Part shown: in pieces, positions 18,132 to 26,081 of the stretch
Position numbering within the stretch: the stretch's first letter is position 1
Layout: each line of letters starts with the position of its first letter
NCBI RefSeq assembly: GCF_003312875.1
Contig: NZ_CP015163.1
Coordinates: forward strand, 4,836,001-4,900,000
Source: Amycolatopsis albispora
GTDB taxonomy: Bacteria; Actinomycetota; Actinomycetes; Mycobacteriales; Pseudonocardiaceae
Reading direction: 5' to 3'
Length of the DNA stretch: 64,000 nt
The notes under the pieces: model-generated
The model's input: the letters and a program-made list of their open reading frames with translations, nothing else
Database searches by the model: none
Told to the model about the DNA's origin: nothing
Made by a program: the position numbers and the translations under genes

Positions 18132-18191
18132 CACCGGAAAGTACGAACGCGCTCGCGCGGGCGGCAACGCCGCTGTCCGGTTTCGGCCGCT

Positions 18192-19190
18192 TCACCACCC
18201 GGTTGCCCCCGGGCGGCCGGGGTTGAGCACGGTGGCGCTCTTGAGCGTCCGCACCACGGGCGCGGTCTCGATCTGCCGGACGCCGGGCAGCACCGCCAGC
18301 CGTCGCGTCAGGTAGCCGTACAGGTCCTTCACACTGGTACAGACCACTCCGGCGACCAGGTTCGTCCGGCCGGTGGTCGCCGCGACGTAGGCGACCTCGG
18401 GGTGTTCCTCGGCCATCAGCGTGCCCGCCATCTCCAGGTCGGCGGGCTCGACGGACAACCACAGCAGCACGTGCACCCCGTAGCCGAGCAGCCGGTGGTC
18501 GAAGTCCACGACGAACCGCAGCAGGCCACCGGCCCGCAGCTCGGCCAGCCGCCGCCGGACCGTGGTCTGCGACCAGCCGGTGGCCGCGGCCAGCTCGGCG
18601 ATCTGGGTGCGGCCGTCGGTGCGCAGCAGCGCGAGCATCGCGCAGTCCTGCTCGGACATCTCGTGCCGGGGCGTGGCGTCGGTGGTCCAGCTCAGCGCCT
18701 CGACCTCGGCGGCGGTGAGCACGCGGGCCTTGCGCAGCAAGCCCTCGCCACCACCGAGGAACACGTTCAGCACGCACTGCGCGGTCACGTCCAGCACGCG
18801 CGGCGTGTGCGGGAGTTGCTGCAGCAGCGGCGTGTTCTCGTCGCTGTTGCCGCCGGGCACCCTGGTCACGCAGACGATCTCGGTCCCGCCCGAGGTCAGG
18901 TGCACCCAGGCGGTGTCGTCGCGGCGGGCGATCGCGCCCGCCACCGCACCGGCCGCGTCCGGCGTGCAGCGCACCCTGGTCAGCCACAGCACTTCGCCGA
19001 GCAGGTCCGGATCGCTCAGCCCGATCACCTTGATCATGCCGTGCGACCGCAGCGCGGTGTAGTGCCGGGCGACGGTCTGCCCGGACACCCCGAGCACCTC
19101 GCCGATCCGGCTGAACGAGGCCCGGCCGTCGAGCTGGAGGGCGTGGAGCAAACGGCGATCGAGAGCGTCGAACGCGTGCGAAGTCACCAT
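18192..19190 (-). CDS. Double-module Lrp/AsnC-family regulator
   Basis: This 332-residue cytoplasmic regulator contains two Lrp-like units in tandem. The first HTH (FDALDRRLLHALQLDGRASFSRIGEVLGVSGQTVARHYTAL) is at about residues 6-50 and the second (MSEQDCAMLALLRTDGRTQIAELAAATGWSQTTVRRRLAEL) at about 175-217. Each is followed by a RAM-type ligand-sensing region. Ordinary Lrp proteins have one unit of about 150 residues; tandem forms are common in actinobacteria. It is divergent from the NmrA-like gene with 81 bases between starts, which makes that gene a candidate target. The ligand is unknown. Confidence 0.85.
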   Translation of the reverse strand: MVTSHAFDALDRRLLHALQLDGRASFSRIGEVLGVSGQTVARHYTALRSHGMIKVIGLSDPDLLGEVLWLTRVRCTPDAAGAVAGAIARRDDTAWVHLTSGGTEIVCVTRVPGGNSDENTPLLQQLPHTPRVLDVTAQCVLNVFLGGGEGLLRKARVLTAAEVEALSWTTDATPRHEMSEQDCAMLALLRTDGRTQIAELAAATGWSQTTVRRRLAELRAGGLLRFVVDFDHRLLGYGVHVLLWLSVEPADLEMAGTLMAEEHPEVAYVAATTGRTNLVAGVVCTSVKDLYGYLTRRLAVLPGVRQIETAPVVRTLKSATVLNPGRPGATGW

Positions 19191-19271
19191 CTGAGGCTAG
19201 GTCGCGGAGGATCCCGCCGACAGTCACGCGTTCACTGGATCGCTCATGTTGTCCGCGCAGACCATCGGTCC

Positions 19272-20042
19272 ATGACCATTCTTGTCACCGGGGCACGGGG
19301 TTCCGTCGCCCGCGCGCTCATCGACCAGTTGCTCGCCGAAGGGGAGAAGGTGCGGGCGTCGAGCAGTTCACCCGATGCCGTGGTGCCCGACGGCGTGGAA
19401 CTCGTGCCGGGCTTCGACCTCACCGGCGTCACGAAGGTGTTCCTCTACGCCAAGCCCGAGGTGATCCCGGAGTTCCTGGCGGCGGCGAGCGGCGTCGAGC
19501 ACATCGTGCTGCTGTCCTCGCTGGCCTCGGCCGAGCCGGAGATGGCGCCCGGGATCGCCGAATGGCACCTGGCGGCGGAACGGCCGATCGAGGCGTCCGG
19601 CATTCCGTGGACCTTCCTCCGGCCCGGTGCCTTCGCCACGAACACGCTCGCCTGGGCACCCGGCATCCGCGAACACGGTGTCGCCAGGGAGGCGTTCCCC
19701 GAAATGCACATGAACTCGGTGCACGAGCAGGACATCGCGCAGCTCGCCCGCCACGCGCTGACCCGGCCGGGGCACGCGGGCAAGGCCTACTCGCTGACCG
19801 GGCCGGAGTCGCTTTCGGTGCGGCAGCACGTGGACCTCATCGGCGCGGCGATCGGCCGTTCCCTCAAGGTGGAGAAATTGCCGCGCGAGCAAGCCACCCA
19901 CCTGCCCGACGCGGCGCTCGACGCGATGGAGGCGGCGGGCACCACCCCGCAGCCGGTCGGCCCGACGCTGGAAGACCACATCGGCGAACCGGCGCGGACC
20001 TTCGCCACCTGGGCCGCCGACCACGCCGACGACTTCCGCTGA
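19272..20042 (+). CDS. NmrA-like NAD(P)-binding protein (atypical SDR)
   Basis: This 256-residue Rossmann-fold protein starts with ILVTGARGSVARALIDQLL, the NAD(P)-binding loop of atypical short-chain dehydrogenases. It lacks the YxxxK catalytic pair of classical enzymes and resembles NmrA or NAD(P)H-sensing quinone-reductase-like proteins. The middle HIVLLSSLASAEPE and IPWTFLRPGAFATNTLAW segments are typical of the family. It is divergent from the Lrp-type regulator, suggesting shared control. Its substrate or partner cannot be told from sequence. Confidence 0.82.
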   Translation: MTILVTGARGSVARALIDQLLAEGEKVRASSSSPDAVVPDGVELVPGFDLTGVTKVFLYAKPEVIPEFLAAASGVEHIVLLSSLASAEPEMAPGIAEWHLAAERPIEASGIPWTFLRPGAFATNTLAWAPGIREHGVAREAFPEMHMNSVHEQDIAQLARHALTRPGHAGKAYSLTGPESLSVRQHVDLIGAAIGRSLKVEKLPREQATHLPDAALDAMEAAGTTPQPVGPTLEDHIGEPARTFATWAADHADDFR

Positions 20043-20053
20043 TCTTCCGCTGC

Positions 20054-20980
20054 TCAGCGGAACCGGTCGACGGCTTCGAGCAGGGCCTCGCCCATCGCGC
20101 CCTCGGCGAAGTGGCCGGCGTCGCGGATCACCTTGAGCTCGGCGTCCGGCCAGGCCTTCGCCATCTCCCACGCGGTGACCAGCGGTGCGCTCAGGTCGAG
20201 CCTGCCGTGCACCATCACGCCCGGGATTCCGGCCAGCTTGCCCGCCTCGCGCAGCAGCACGCCGTCCTCCAGCCAGGCGTGGTGGTGGAAGTAGTGCGCG
20301 GCGGTCCGGGCGAAGACCATGCGGAACTCCGGGTCCGCCCAGCGTGGATCCGGGTCCGCGGGGTCCTCGTCCACCGCCGCCGCTTCCCAGGCACACCAGT
20401 CGCGCGCGGCCTTCTCGCGGACCGCCGGATCGGGGTCGTTGAGCAGCCGGTGGTAGCCACCGACCACGTCGTCTTCTCGCCCGGCTCCCTCGTGGAACCG
20501 GTCCCACGCCTCGGGGAACAACGCGCCGAGCCCGCGGTAGAGCCAGTCGGTCTCCGACGGGCGGGTGTTCGTGATCGCCACCAGCACCAGTTCGGTGACG
20601 CGCTCGGGGAACCGTTCCGCGTAGGCGAAGGCCAGCGTCGCGCCCCACGAACCGCCGAACACCAGCCAGCGCTCGATGCCGAGGTGCTCGCGCAACCGCT
20701 CCATGTCGGACAGCAGGTGATGGGTGGTGTTGACGCTGAGATCGGTCTCGTACTCGGCGATCGACGGCGTGCTCAGCCCGACGCCGCGCTGGTGGAACTG
20801 CACCACGCGGTAGGCGTCCGGATCGAAGTAGCGGCGCCCGCCGGGCGAGACGACCCCCGGACCGCCGTGCAGCAGCACGGCGGGCTTGCCAGCCGGATTC
20901 CCGGAGACGTCCCAGTAGACGTGGTTGCCGTCGCCGACGTCGAGCAGGCCTTGGTCGTGGGGATCGGTGTGCGTGTACAT
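20054..20980 (-). CDS. pip: Proline iminopeptidase, alpha/beta hydrolase
   Basis: This 308-residue enzyme should release N-terminal proline from peptides. The oxyanion motif HGGPG is at residues 38-42 and the nucleophile elbow GGSWG places Ser111. The family stretch FHQRGVGLSTP lies between, and the catalytic His lies near RDAGHFAEG at the C-terminus. Length and motifs match the S33 family. It is divergent from a MarR regulator, with only 51 bases between the starts, and that gap holds a direct repeat likely to be the operator. Other S33 hydrolases share this layout, so prolyl specificity is probable, not certain. Confidence 0.88.
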   Translation of the reverse strand: MYTHTDPHDQGLLDVGDGNHVYWDVSGNPAGKPAVLLHGGPGVVSPGGRRYFDPDAYRVVQFHQRGVGLSTPSIAEYETDLSVNTTHHLLSDMERLREHLGIERWLVFGGSWGATLAFAYAERFPERVTELVLVAITNTRPSETDWLYRGLGALFPEAWDRFHEGAGREDDVVGGYHRLLNDPDPAVREKAARDWCAWEAAAVDEDPADPDPRWADPEFRMVFARTAAHYFHHHAWLEDGVLLREAGKLAGIPGVMVHGRLDLSAPLVTAWEMAKAWPDAELKVIRDAGHFAEGAMGEALLEAVDRFR

Positions 20981-20997
20981 GGCCCTCCAGATGTATC

Positions 20998-21021
20998 AGC
21001 GCTGTTATATTAGCACTGTTA
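20998..21021. promoter_or_regulatory. Direct repeat between pip and marR
   Basis: Two near-identical decamers, AGCGCTGTTA (20998-21007) and AGCACTGTTA (21012-21021), stand 14 bases apart in the divergent promoter. TTATAT (21005-21010) could be a -10 box. The MarR-type protein next door is the natural candidate to bind here; that is inference. Confidence 0.5.
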
Positions 21022-21031
21022 CACTGCGCCC

Positions 21032-21496
21032 GTGACCTCCGCGCAGCTCGGTACCCGCCTCCGACACCTGCTCGAACTGCTCGACGGCGACGTCGCCCGC
21101 GTCTACGCCGATCTGGGTCTGCCCGGGTTCCGGCCGCGCTTCACCCCGGTGGTGCGCACGCTGGCCGAGCGCGGGCCGCTGCCGATCCGGGCGTTGGCCG
21201 AGGCGCTGGGCGTGACGCATTCCGCCGCCAGCCAGACCGTCACGCAGATGCGCAAGCTCGACTTCGCCGAGCTGCACCCCGGCACCGACGCCCGCGAGCG
21301 CATCGTGCACCTGACCGCGAAAACCCGCGAGCTGCTGCCCGTGCTCGACGCCGAATGGACGGCAACCGAGGCGGCGCTGGCCGAGTTCGAAGCCGAGTTG
21401 CCCGGGTCGCTGTCCGAGCTGGTCGCGGCCGCCACCCGCGCGCTGGAGGCACGCCCCTTCCACGAACGCGTCAGCGCGCGGCTCAGAACAACTTGA
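21032..21496 (+). CDS. MarR-family transcriptional regulator
   Basis: This 154-residue winged-helix regulator has its recognition region at about residues 50-85: LPIRALAEALGVTHSAASQTVTQMRKLDF, followed by the wing HPGTDARERIVHLTAKTREL. N- and C-terminal helices would form the dimer. It starts with GTG at 21032. It is divergent from the proline iminopeptidase and probably represses it and itself through the adjacent direct repeat. Its end overlaps the convergent small gene by 14 bases. The inducing ligand is unknown. Confidence 0.85.
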   Translation: MTSAQLGTRLRHLLELLDGDVARVYADLGLPGFRPRFTPVVRTLAERGPLPIRALAEALGVTHSAASQTVTQMRKLDFAELHPGTDARERIVHLTAKTRELLPVLDAEWTATEAALAEFEAELPGSLSELVAAATRALEARPFHERVSARLRTT

Positions 21497-21788
21497 GCTG
21501 ACCCGTGTGCACCTCCTTCAGGTGCACGTCGGCGCACCGGCGGCAGCTCACCGGCTCCTCGGTCGGCGCCAGGCCGCGCAACGGGTCCCAGGTGTTCAGC
21601 CCGGCACCGCACACCGGCAGCCAGGCGTCGTTGACCAGGTGCACGGTGCCCGACGGCGTCCGCCCGCGGGCTCCGTCGAGCGCGGGCGGCAACGGGATCC
21701 GGTGGTGCGGTTGACGGCGGAGGAAGGCCTGCAGCGGCTCGCGGCCGGCCAGCGGCTCGGCGACCTCGGGGGTGTCGGCAGGTTCCAT
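21483..21788 (-). CDS. Hypothetical 101-aa protein with Cys pairs
   Basis: I do not recognise this protein. It is 101 residues, Pro-rich and hydrophilic at the start, and contains VHLVNDAWLPVCGAG followed 23 residues later by SCRRCADVHLKE. The Cys residues (one in VCGAG, two in SCRRC) and nearby His could bind a metal ion, as in small actinobacterial proteins that report HxxxC/CxxC motifs. No signal peptide or membrane helix is visible. It overlaps the MarR gene tail-to-tail by 14 bases. Codon use fits its neighbours, which supports a real gene. Confidence 0.65.
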   Translation of the reverse strand: MEPADTPEVAEPLAGREPLQAFLRRQPHHRIPLPPALDGARGRTPSGTVHLVNDAWLPVCGAGLNTWDPLRGLAPTEEPVSCRRCADVHLKEVHTGQLKLF

Positions 21789-21895
21789 GAGCCGATCCTC
21801 GCACGGACCACCGACAGTCCAGGCGGGGCAAAGTCCCAGGCAGGCGCCCCGGTAGATTGACCGGCGACCCCGACCCCGTTGCGTGAGGACCTGGT

Positions 21896-23551
21896 GTGGT
21901 TGCGCTCATCTGCGGCTGGCTGCTGCTGGCCGTTTTCGTTCTCGGCGGATGGACCCGCATCTCCACCAGCCGGGCATGGCGCGTCGCCGCACTGACGCTC
22001 GCGGTCGCCTACTCGCTCGGCCACCAGGCGCTGTTCTCCACCGTCGCCGAGGACGCGTTCATCACCTTCCGCTACTCGGAGAACCTCGCCGACGGCAACG
22101 GCCCGGTGTTCAACATGGGCGAGCGGGTCGAGGGCTACTCGAACTTCCTGTGGATGGTCCTGATCGCCGTGCCGAAGGCGTTGTTCGGCAAGGGCATCGT
22201 GGTCGGCGCGGCGGTGCTCGGGGTGGTCTGCACCGTCGCGTGCGTGGTGCTTTCGTACTTCCTGGTCAACCGGCTGGTGAGCAAGGACGCCGACAAGGCG
22301 CTCGGCGTGCTCGCCGCGGTGCTCACCGCCGGGGCCAGCGGGCTGGCCGCCTACGGGCCGTCCGGCCTGGAAACGCCGCTGTTCCTGCTGCTCGTGCTCG
22401 GTGTCTTGTACGCGCTGGCGGCGAAGCGGCCGCTGATCGCTGGGCTGCTGGTCGCGCTGGCCGGGATGACCCGGCCGGACGGGCTGCTGATCGCCGTGCT
22501 GGCCGGGCTCTACCTGCTGGTGCGCGCGATCCGGAAGCGGACGAACTGGCGGCCGGTGCTGGAATACGCCGCCGGGCTGCTGGTGCTGGCGCTGCCGTGG
22601 ACCATCTGGCGGGTCGTCTACTACGGGCACCTGCTGCCCAACGCGGTCGCGGCGAAGTCGGGTGGCTCGTTCGGCTGGCAGCTCGCGCAGGGCGGCGAGT
22701 ACCTCGGCGGCTTTGCCTTGGCGTCACTGGGCTTCCTGGTGCTCGCGGTGCTGGCGATGGCCGGGCTGGTGTGGTTCAAGGCCGACGGCGGGGCCGAGCA
22801 GCGATCGCTGGTCTGGCTGATCTTCGGCACGGCGTTCGCCTACCTCGCGTTCATCACCTACGCCGGCGGTGACTGGATGCCCGCGTACCGGCTGCTCGCG
22901 CCGGTGCCGCCGCTGCTCGGCGTCGCCTCGGTCGCCGCGTACGGCCTGCTGGACACCGAGCGCCTGCGGACGCGCGTGGCCGGACTGCGCCTGATGCCGC
23001 TGGCCGCCGCCGCGATCTGCGGGCTGTCGCTGCTGGTGTCGATCACCGATCCGAAGATGCTCGACCTGATGCACCAGTGGCGCGCGAAGATCGCCGAGAT
23101 GGAGGAGTTCGGCTCGCTGCTCGGGCAGAACCTGCCGCCGGGCACGCTGATCAGCACCTACGCCAACGGCGCGCTGTCCTACCGCGCGGGGCCGCGGGTG
23201 CCGGTGGTCGACGTGCTCGGGCTGACCGACGAGCACATCGCGCGCAACGGCCTGCGCACCGAGGAAAGCGGTCCGATCGGGCACATCGCGCACGACTACG
23301 ACTACGTGGTCAACGTGCGCCGGCCCGCGCTGGGCATCGTCACCGGCAACGGGTTCGCCGTCCGTCCACAGTGCACGGACGACGCGATCTACCGCGGCAG
23401 CTACCAGGTGGCGAACTTCCGGCGCGAGGGCACGCAGCTCTACGCCGTGGTGTTCCCGCGCAAGGACCAGGCCGCGACGCTGATCGCCGCGCTGGACGCG
23501 GACCCGCGGTTCGTCTACGAGCCGTGCCCGGCTAGCGCACCAACGCCCTGA
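21896..23551 (+). CDS. GT-C family membrane glycosyltransferase, AftB-like
   Basis: This 551-residue polytopic protein has about ten membrane helices and a soluble C-terminal domain (about residues 380-551). The first loop reads [38 protein letters not shown] (about residues 50-85), the acidic motif of GT-C enzymes that use polyprenyl-phosphate sugars. It resembles the arabinofuranosyltransferase AftB of mycobacteria, which caps arabinogalactan. Another conserved stretch is [16 protein letters not shown] cell-envelope role is likely in a mycolate-lineage relative with an arabinogalactan wall. The GTG at 21896 is chosen; another GTG at 21893 is out of frame. It converges with the TetR gene, overlapping by 20 bases. 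Confidence 0.75.
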   Translation: MVALICGWLLLAVFVLGGWTRISTSRAWRVAALTLAVAYSLGHQALFSTVAEDAFITFRYSENLADGNGPVFNMGERVEGYSNFLWMVLIAVPKALFGKGIVVGAAVLGVVCTVACVVLSYFLVNRLVSKDADKALGVLAAVLTAGASGLAAYGPSGLETPLFLLLVLGVLYALAAKRPLIAGLLVALAGMTRPDGLLIAVLAGLYLLVRAIRKRTNWRPVLEYAAGLLVLALPWTIWRVVYYGHLLPNAVAAKSGGSFGWQLAQGGEYLGGFALASLGFLVLAVLAMAGLVWFKADGGAEQRSLVWLIFGTAFAYLAFITYAGGDWMPAYRLLAPVPPLLGVASVAAYGLLDTERLRTRVAGLRLMPLAAAAICGLSLLVSITDPKMLDLMHQWRAKIAEMEEFGSLLGQNLPPGTLISTYANGALSYRAGPRVPVVDVLGLTDEHIARNGLRTEESGPIGHIAHDYDYVVNVRRPALGIVTGNGFAVRPQCTDDAIYRGSYQVANFRREGTQLYAVVFPRKDQAATLIAALDADPRFVYEPCPASAPTP

Positions 23552-24092
23552 CCGAAAGCAGCAGCTGCGCGCGGACGGCCTCCGGCTCCTCCAGGTAACC
23601 GCCGACCATCGCGCCGTCACGCAGGAACACCAGCGTCCCGGACAGCTCGGCCGGAATGCCGGACGCGACGGCCAGTTCGGAAAGCGCCCCGGCGAACCAG
23701 TCGCGGTGCGCGCGCACGGCCTGGCGGACGGGATGCGCCGGATCGGGGTACTCGACGGCGGCGTTGATGAACGGGCAGCCGCGGAACCCGGCCCCGCAGA
23801 TCTGGTCGCCCAGTCCGCTGACCAGGCCTTCCAGCACCTCACGAGGATTGTCGAAGCGTTCGGCGGCGGCCGCGACGTTCGCGCGGATCGCGTGGTCCTC
23901 GGCTTCCAGATAGGCGCGGACGAGTTCGTCCTTCGACGGGAAGTGCCGGTAGAAGGTGGCCCGGCTGACGTCGGCCTCCTCGATCACGCGGTCCACGCCG
24001 ATCGCGTGGATGCCCTCGGCGTAGAAGATGCGTGCGGCCGCCTCCAGCAGCCGGGTCCTGGCCGCCGAACGGCGGGCTGGTGACTTCTCCAT
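23532..24092 (-). CDS. TetR-family repressor of the adjacent hydrolases
   Basis: This 186-residue regulator has an N-terminal HTH at about residues 10-55: [48 protein letters not shown]. The C-terminal ligand domain contains [17 protein letters not shown], common in TetR_C subgroups that control hydrolases and oxidoreductases. It is divergent from two alpha/beta hydrolase genes, and the gap contains two matching operators, one overlapping each transcription start region. It therefore very likely represses itself and the hydrolases. Confidence 0.88.
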   Translation of the reverse strand: MEKSPARRSAARTRLLEAAARIFYAEGIHAIGVDRVIEEADVSRATFYRHFPSKDELVRAYLEAEDHAIRANVAAAAERFDNPREVLEGLVSGLGDQICGAGFRGCPFINAAVEYPDPAHPVRQAVRAHRDWFAGALSELAVASGIPAELSGTLVFLRDGAMVGGYLEEPEAVRAQLLLSVRALVR

Positions 24093-24104
24093 GAGACGAC
24101 TGTA

Positions 24105-24192
24105 ACAGAACGTTCTGTCTCATTTTGCTTGACGACGCCTGCTCGGCGGGCTAACTTCGGTCTCACCAGAACGAGACAGAACGTTCTCCCTC
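24105..24192. promoter_or_regulatory. Divergent promoter with paired TetR operators
   Basis: Operator 1 is the perfect palindrome ACAGAACGTTCTGT (24105-24118). Operator 2, AGAACGTTCT (24178-24187), lies within GAGACAGAACGTTCT; the same 15-mer appears inverted at operator 1, ending at 24121. Between them, on the plus strand, -35 TTGACG (24129-24134) and -10 TAACTT (24152-24157) are 17 bases apart. Two operators flanking a plus-strand promoter, next to a divergent tetR gene, is the textbook self-repressing layout. Confidence 0.85.
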
Positions 24193-24206
24193 ATTTAGGA
24201 GCAGTG

Positions 24207-25004
24207 ATGAACCGCCCCGACACCATCGTCCTGATCCACGGCCTGTGGATGACCCCGCTGAGCTGGCAAAACTGGTTGGAGCGCTACGAGAAGGCGGGTT
24301 ACACCGTGCTCGCGCCGGCGTGGCCGGGTGCCGAGGGCGACATCGAGGACGTGCGCCGCGACCCGTCGAAGCTGAACGGGCTCGGGGTCACCGAAGTCGC
24401 CGACCACTACGAGAGACTCATCCGGCAGCTGGACCGGCCGCCGATCCTGGTCGGGCATTCGTTCGGCGGCACGATCGTGCAGGTCCTGCTCAGCCGCGGC
24501 CTCGGCGCCGCCGGGGTGGCGCTCGACCCGGCGCCGATCAAGGGCGTGCTGCGGCTGCCGGTCTCCTCGATCCGGAGCAGCCTGCCGGTGCTGAAGAACC
24601 CGGCGAACCGCGGGCGCACGGTCGGCCTGACGCCGGAGCAGTTCCACTACGGCTTCGCGAACACGCTGAACGCCGCGGATTCACGTCAGGCATGGGAAAG
24701 GTTCCACATCCCGGCGCCGGGGCGTCCGCTGTTCCAGGCCGCCTTCGCCAACTTCAACCCGAACGCCGCCACGAAGGTCGACCTGCGCAAGCCGGACCGC
24801 GCGCCGCTGCTGCTGGTCGCCGGTGGTTCGGACCGCATCGTGCCGCCTTCGCTGGTGCGGGAGGCACACCACCGCTACCGCCGGTCCCCGGCCGTCACCG
24901 AGTACGTGGAGTTCGCCGGGCGCAGCCACTTCATCGCCGGAGAGCCCGGCTGGGAAGAGGTCGCCGACCACGTCCTCGACTGGGCCGTTCGCCAGACCGC
25001 TTGA
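24207..25004 (+). CDS. Alpha/beta hydrolase (TetR-regulated)
   Basis: This 265-residue cytoplasmic hydrolase has oxyanion motif HGLWMTP (about residues 12-18), nucleophile elbow GHSFGG (Ser about 85), catalytic Asp near AGGSDRIVPP and His in GRSHFIAGE. It belongs to the esterase/lipase-like group that includes many proteins of unknown substrate. ATG at 24207 follows AGGAG at a good distance. It is the first gene of a two-gene operon with a second hydrolase of different fold subgroup 27 bases downstream, both under the divergent TetR. Confidence 0.85.
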   Translation: MNRPDTIVLIHGLWMTPLSWQNWLERYEKAGYTVLAPAWPGAEGDIEDVRRDPSKLNGLGVTEVADHYERLIRQLDRPPILVGHSFGGTIVQVLLSRGLGAAGVALDPAPIKGVLRLPVSSIRSSLPVLKNPANRGRTVGLTPEQFHYGFANTLNAADSRQAWERFHIPAPGRPLFQAAFANFNPNAATKVDLRKPDRAPLLLVAGGSDRIVPPSLVREAHHRYRRSPAVTEYVEFAGRSHFIAGEPGWEEVADHVLDWAVRQTA

Positions 25005-25031
25005 GATTTTCCGAAAAGGAGAGGAAGAACC

Positions 25032-25979
25032 ATGACCACCAACCCGCACGACCTGCCGCTCGAACCGGCCGCACAGGCCTTCGCCGAAGCCACCTCGCAG
25101 CCGCCGTTCCTGTTCGACCTGCCGCCCGCCGAGGGCCGCAAGGCGGTGGACGAGGTGCAGTCCGGGGAGATCGAGAAGCCGGACGCGGAGATCGAGGACC
25201 TGACCATTCCCGGTGACGTCCGGATCCGGATCATCCGCCCGGCCGGGCTCACCGGCCCGCTGCCGGTGATCGTGTACATCCACGGCGCCGGCTGGGTTTT
25301 CGGCAACGCGCACACGCACGACCGGCTCGTCCGCGAACTGGCCACCGGTGCCGGAGCGGCCGTGGTTTTCCCGGAGTACAGCCTTTCGCCGGAAGCGAGA
25401 TACCCGGTCGCGATCGAGCAGAACTACACGGCCGCGAAGTGGGTTGCCGAGCACGGCGGCGAGCACGGCCTGGACCCCGCGCGGATCGCCATCGCCGGGG
25501 ATTCGGTCGGCGGCAACATGACCGCCGCGGTGACGCTGCTCGCGAAGCGGCGTGGCGGGGTTTCGTTCCGGCAGCAGGTGCTGTTCTACCCGGTGACCGA
25601 CGCGAACTTCGACACCGAGTCGTACCGGTTGTTCGCCGAGGGCTACTTCCTGCGGCGTGACGGCATGCAGTGGTTCTGGGACCAGTACACGACGGATCCG
25701 GCGCAGCGCGCGGAAAGCACGGCTTCGCCGTTGCGGGCGGAGCTTGCGGAACTGGCCGGGCTGCCGCCCGCGCTGGTGATCACCGCCGAGGCGGACGTCC
25801 TGCGAGACGAGGGTGAGGCCTACGCGAACAAGCTGCGGCAGGCCGGCGTCCCGGTGACCGCGGTGCGGTACCAGGGCGTGATCCACGACTTCGTCATGCT
25901 GAACGCGCTGCGGGAAACCCCGGCGGCGGGCGCCGCCATCGCGCAGGCCGCGGCCACCCTGCGAGCCGCGCTGGCGTAG
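25032..25979 (+). CDS. HSL-family alpha/beta hydrolase (esterase)
   Basis: This 315-residue enzyme belongs to the hormone-sensitive-lipase group. Its oxyanion motif is HGAGW (about residues 84-88) where HGGGW is usual, and its elbow is GDSVGGN (Ser about 158). Asp lies in AEADVLRDEG and His in VIHDFVMLNAL. It should hydrolyse short acyl esters or amides. AGGAGAGG lies a few bases before the ATG. Coupled with the preceding hydrolase under TetR control, it may act on an exogenous ester or lactone that is also the TetR inducer; this is inference. Confidence 0.87.
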   Translation: MTTNPHDLPLEPAAQAFAEATSQPPFLFDLPPAEGRKAVDEVQSGEIEKPDAEIEDLTIPGDVRIRIIRPAGLTGPLPVIVYIHGAGWVFGNAHTHDRLVRELATGAGAAVVFPEYSLSPEARYPVAIEQNYTAAKWVAEHGGEHGLDPARIAIAGDSVGGNMTAAVTLLAKRRGGVSFRQQVLFYPVTDANFDTESYRLFAEGYFLRRDGMQWFWDQYTTDPAQRAESTASPLRAELAELAGLPPALVITAEADVLRDEGEAYANKLRQAGVPVTAVRYQGVIHDFVMLNALRETPAAGAAIAQAAATLRAALA

Positions 25980-26081
25980 TGCGCGGATCGGGCTTCGGCT
26001 CGGTGGCAGGACCGGCGTCACGGGCTGTACACGCGTAACCCGCCTCTGGCAGGATTTCCGGGTGAGGGGGTTCCGCGAACA

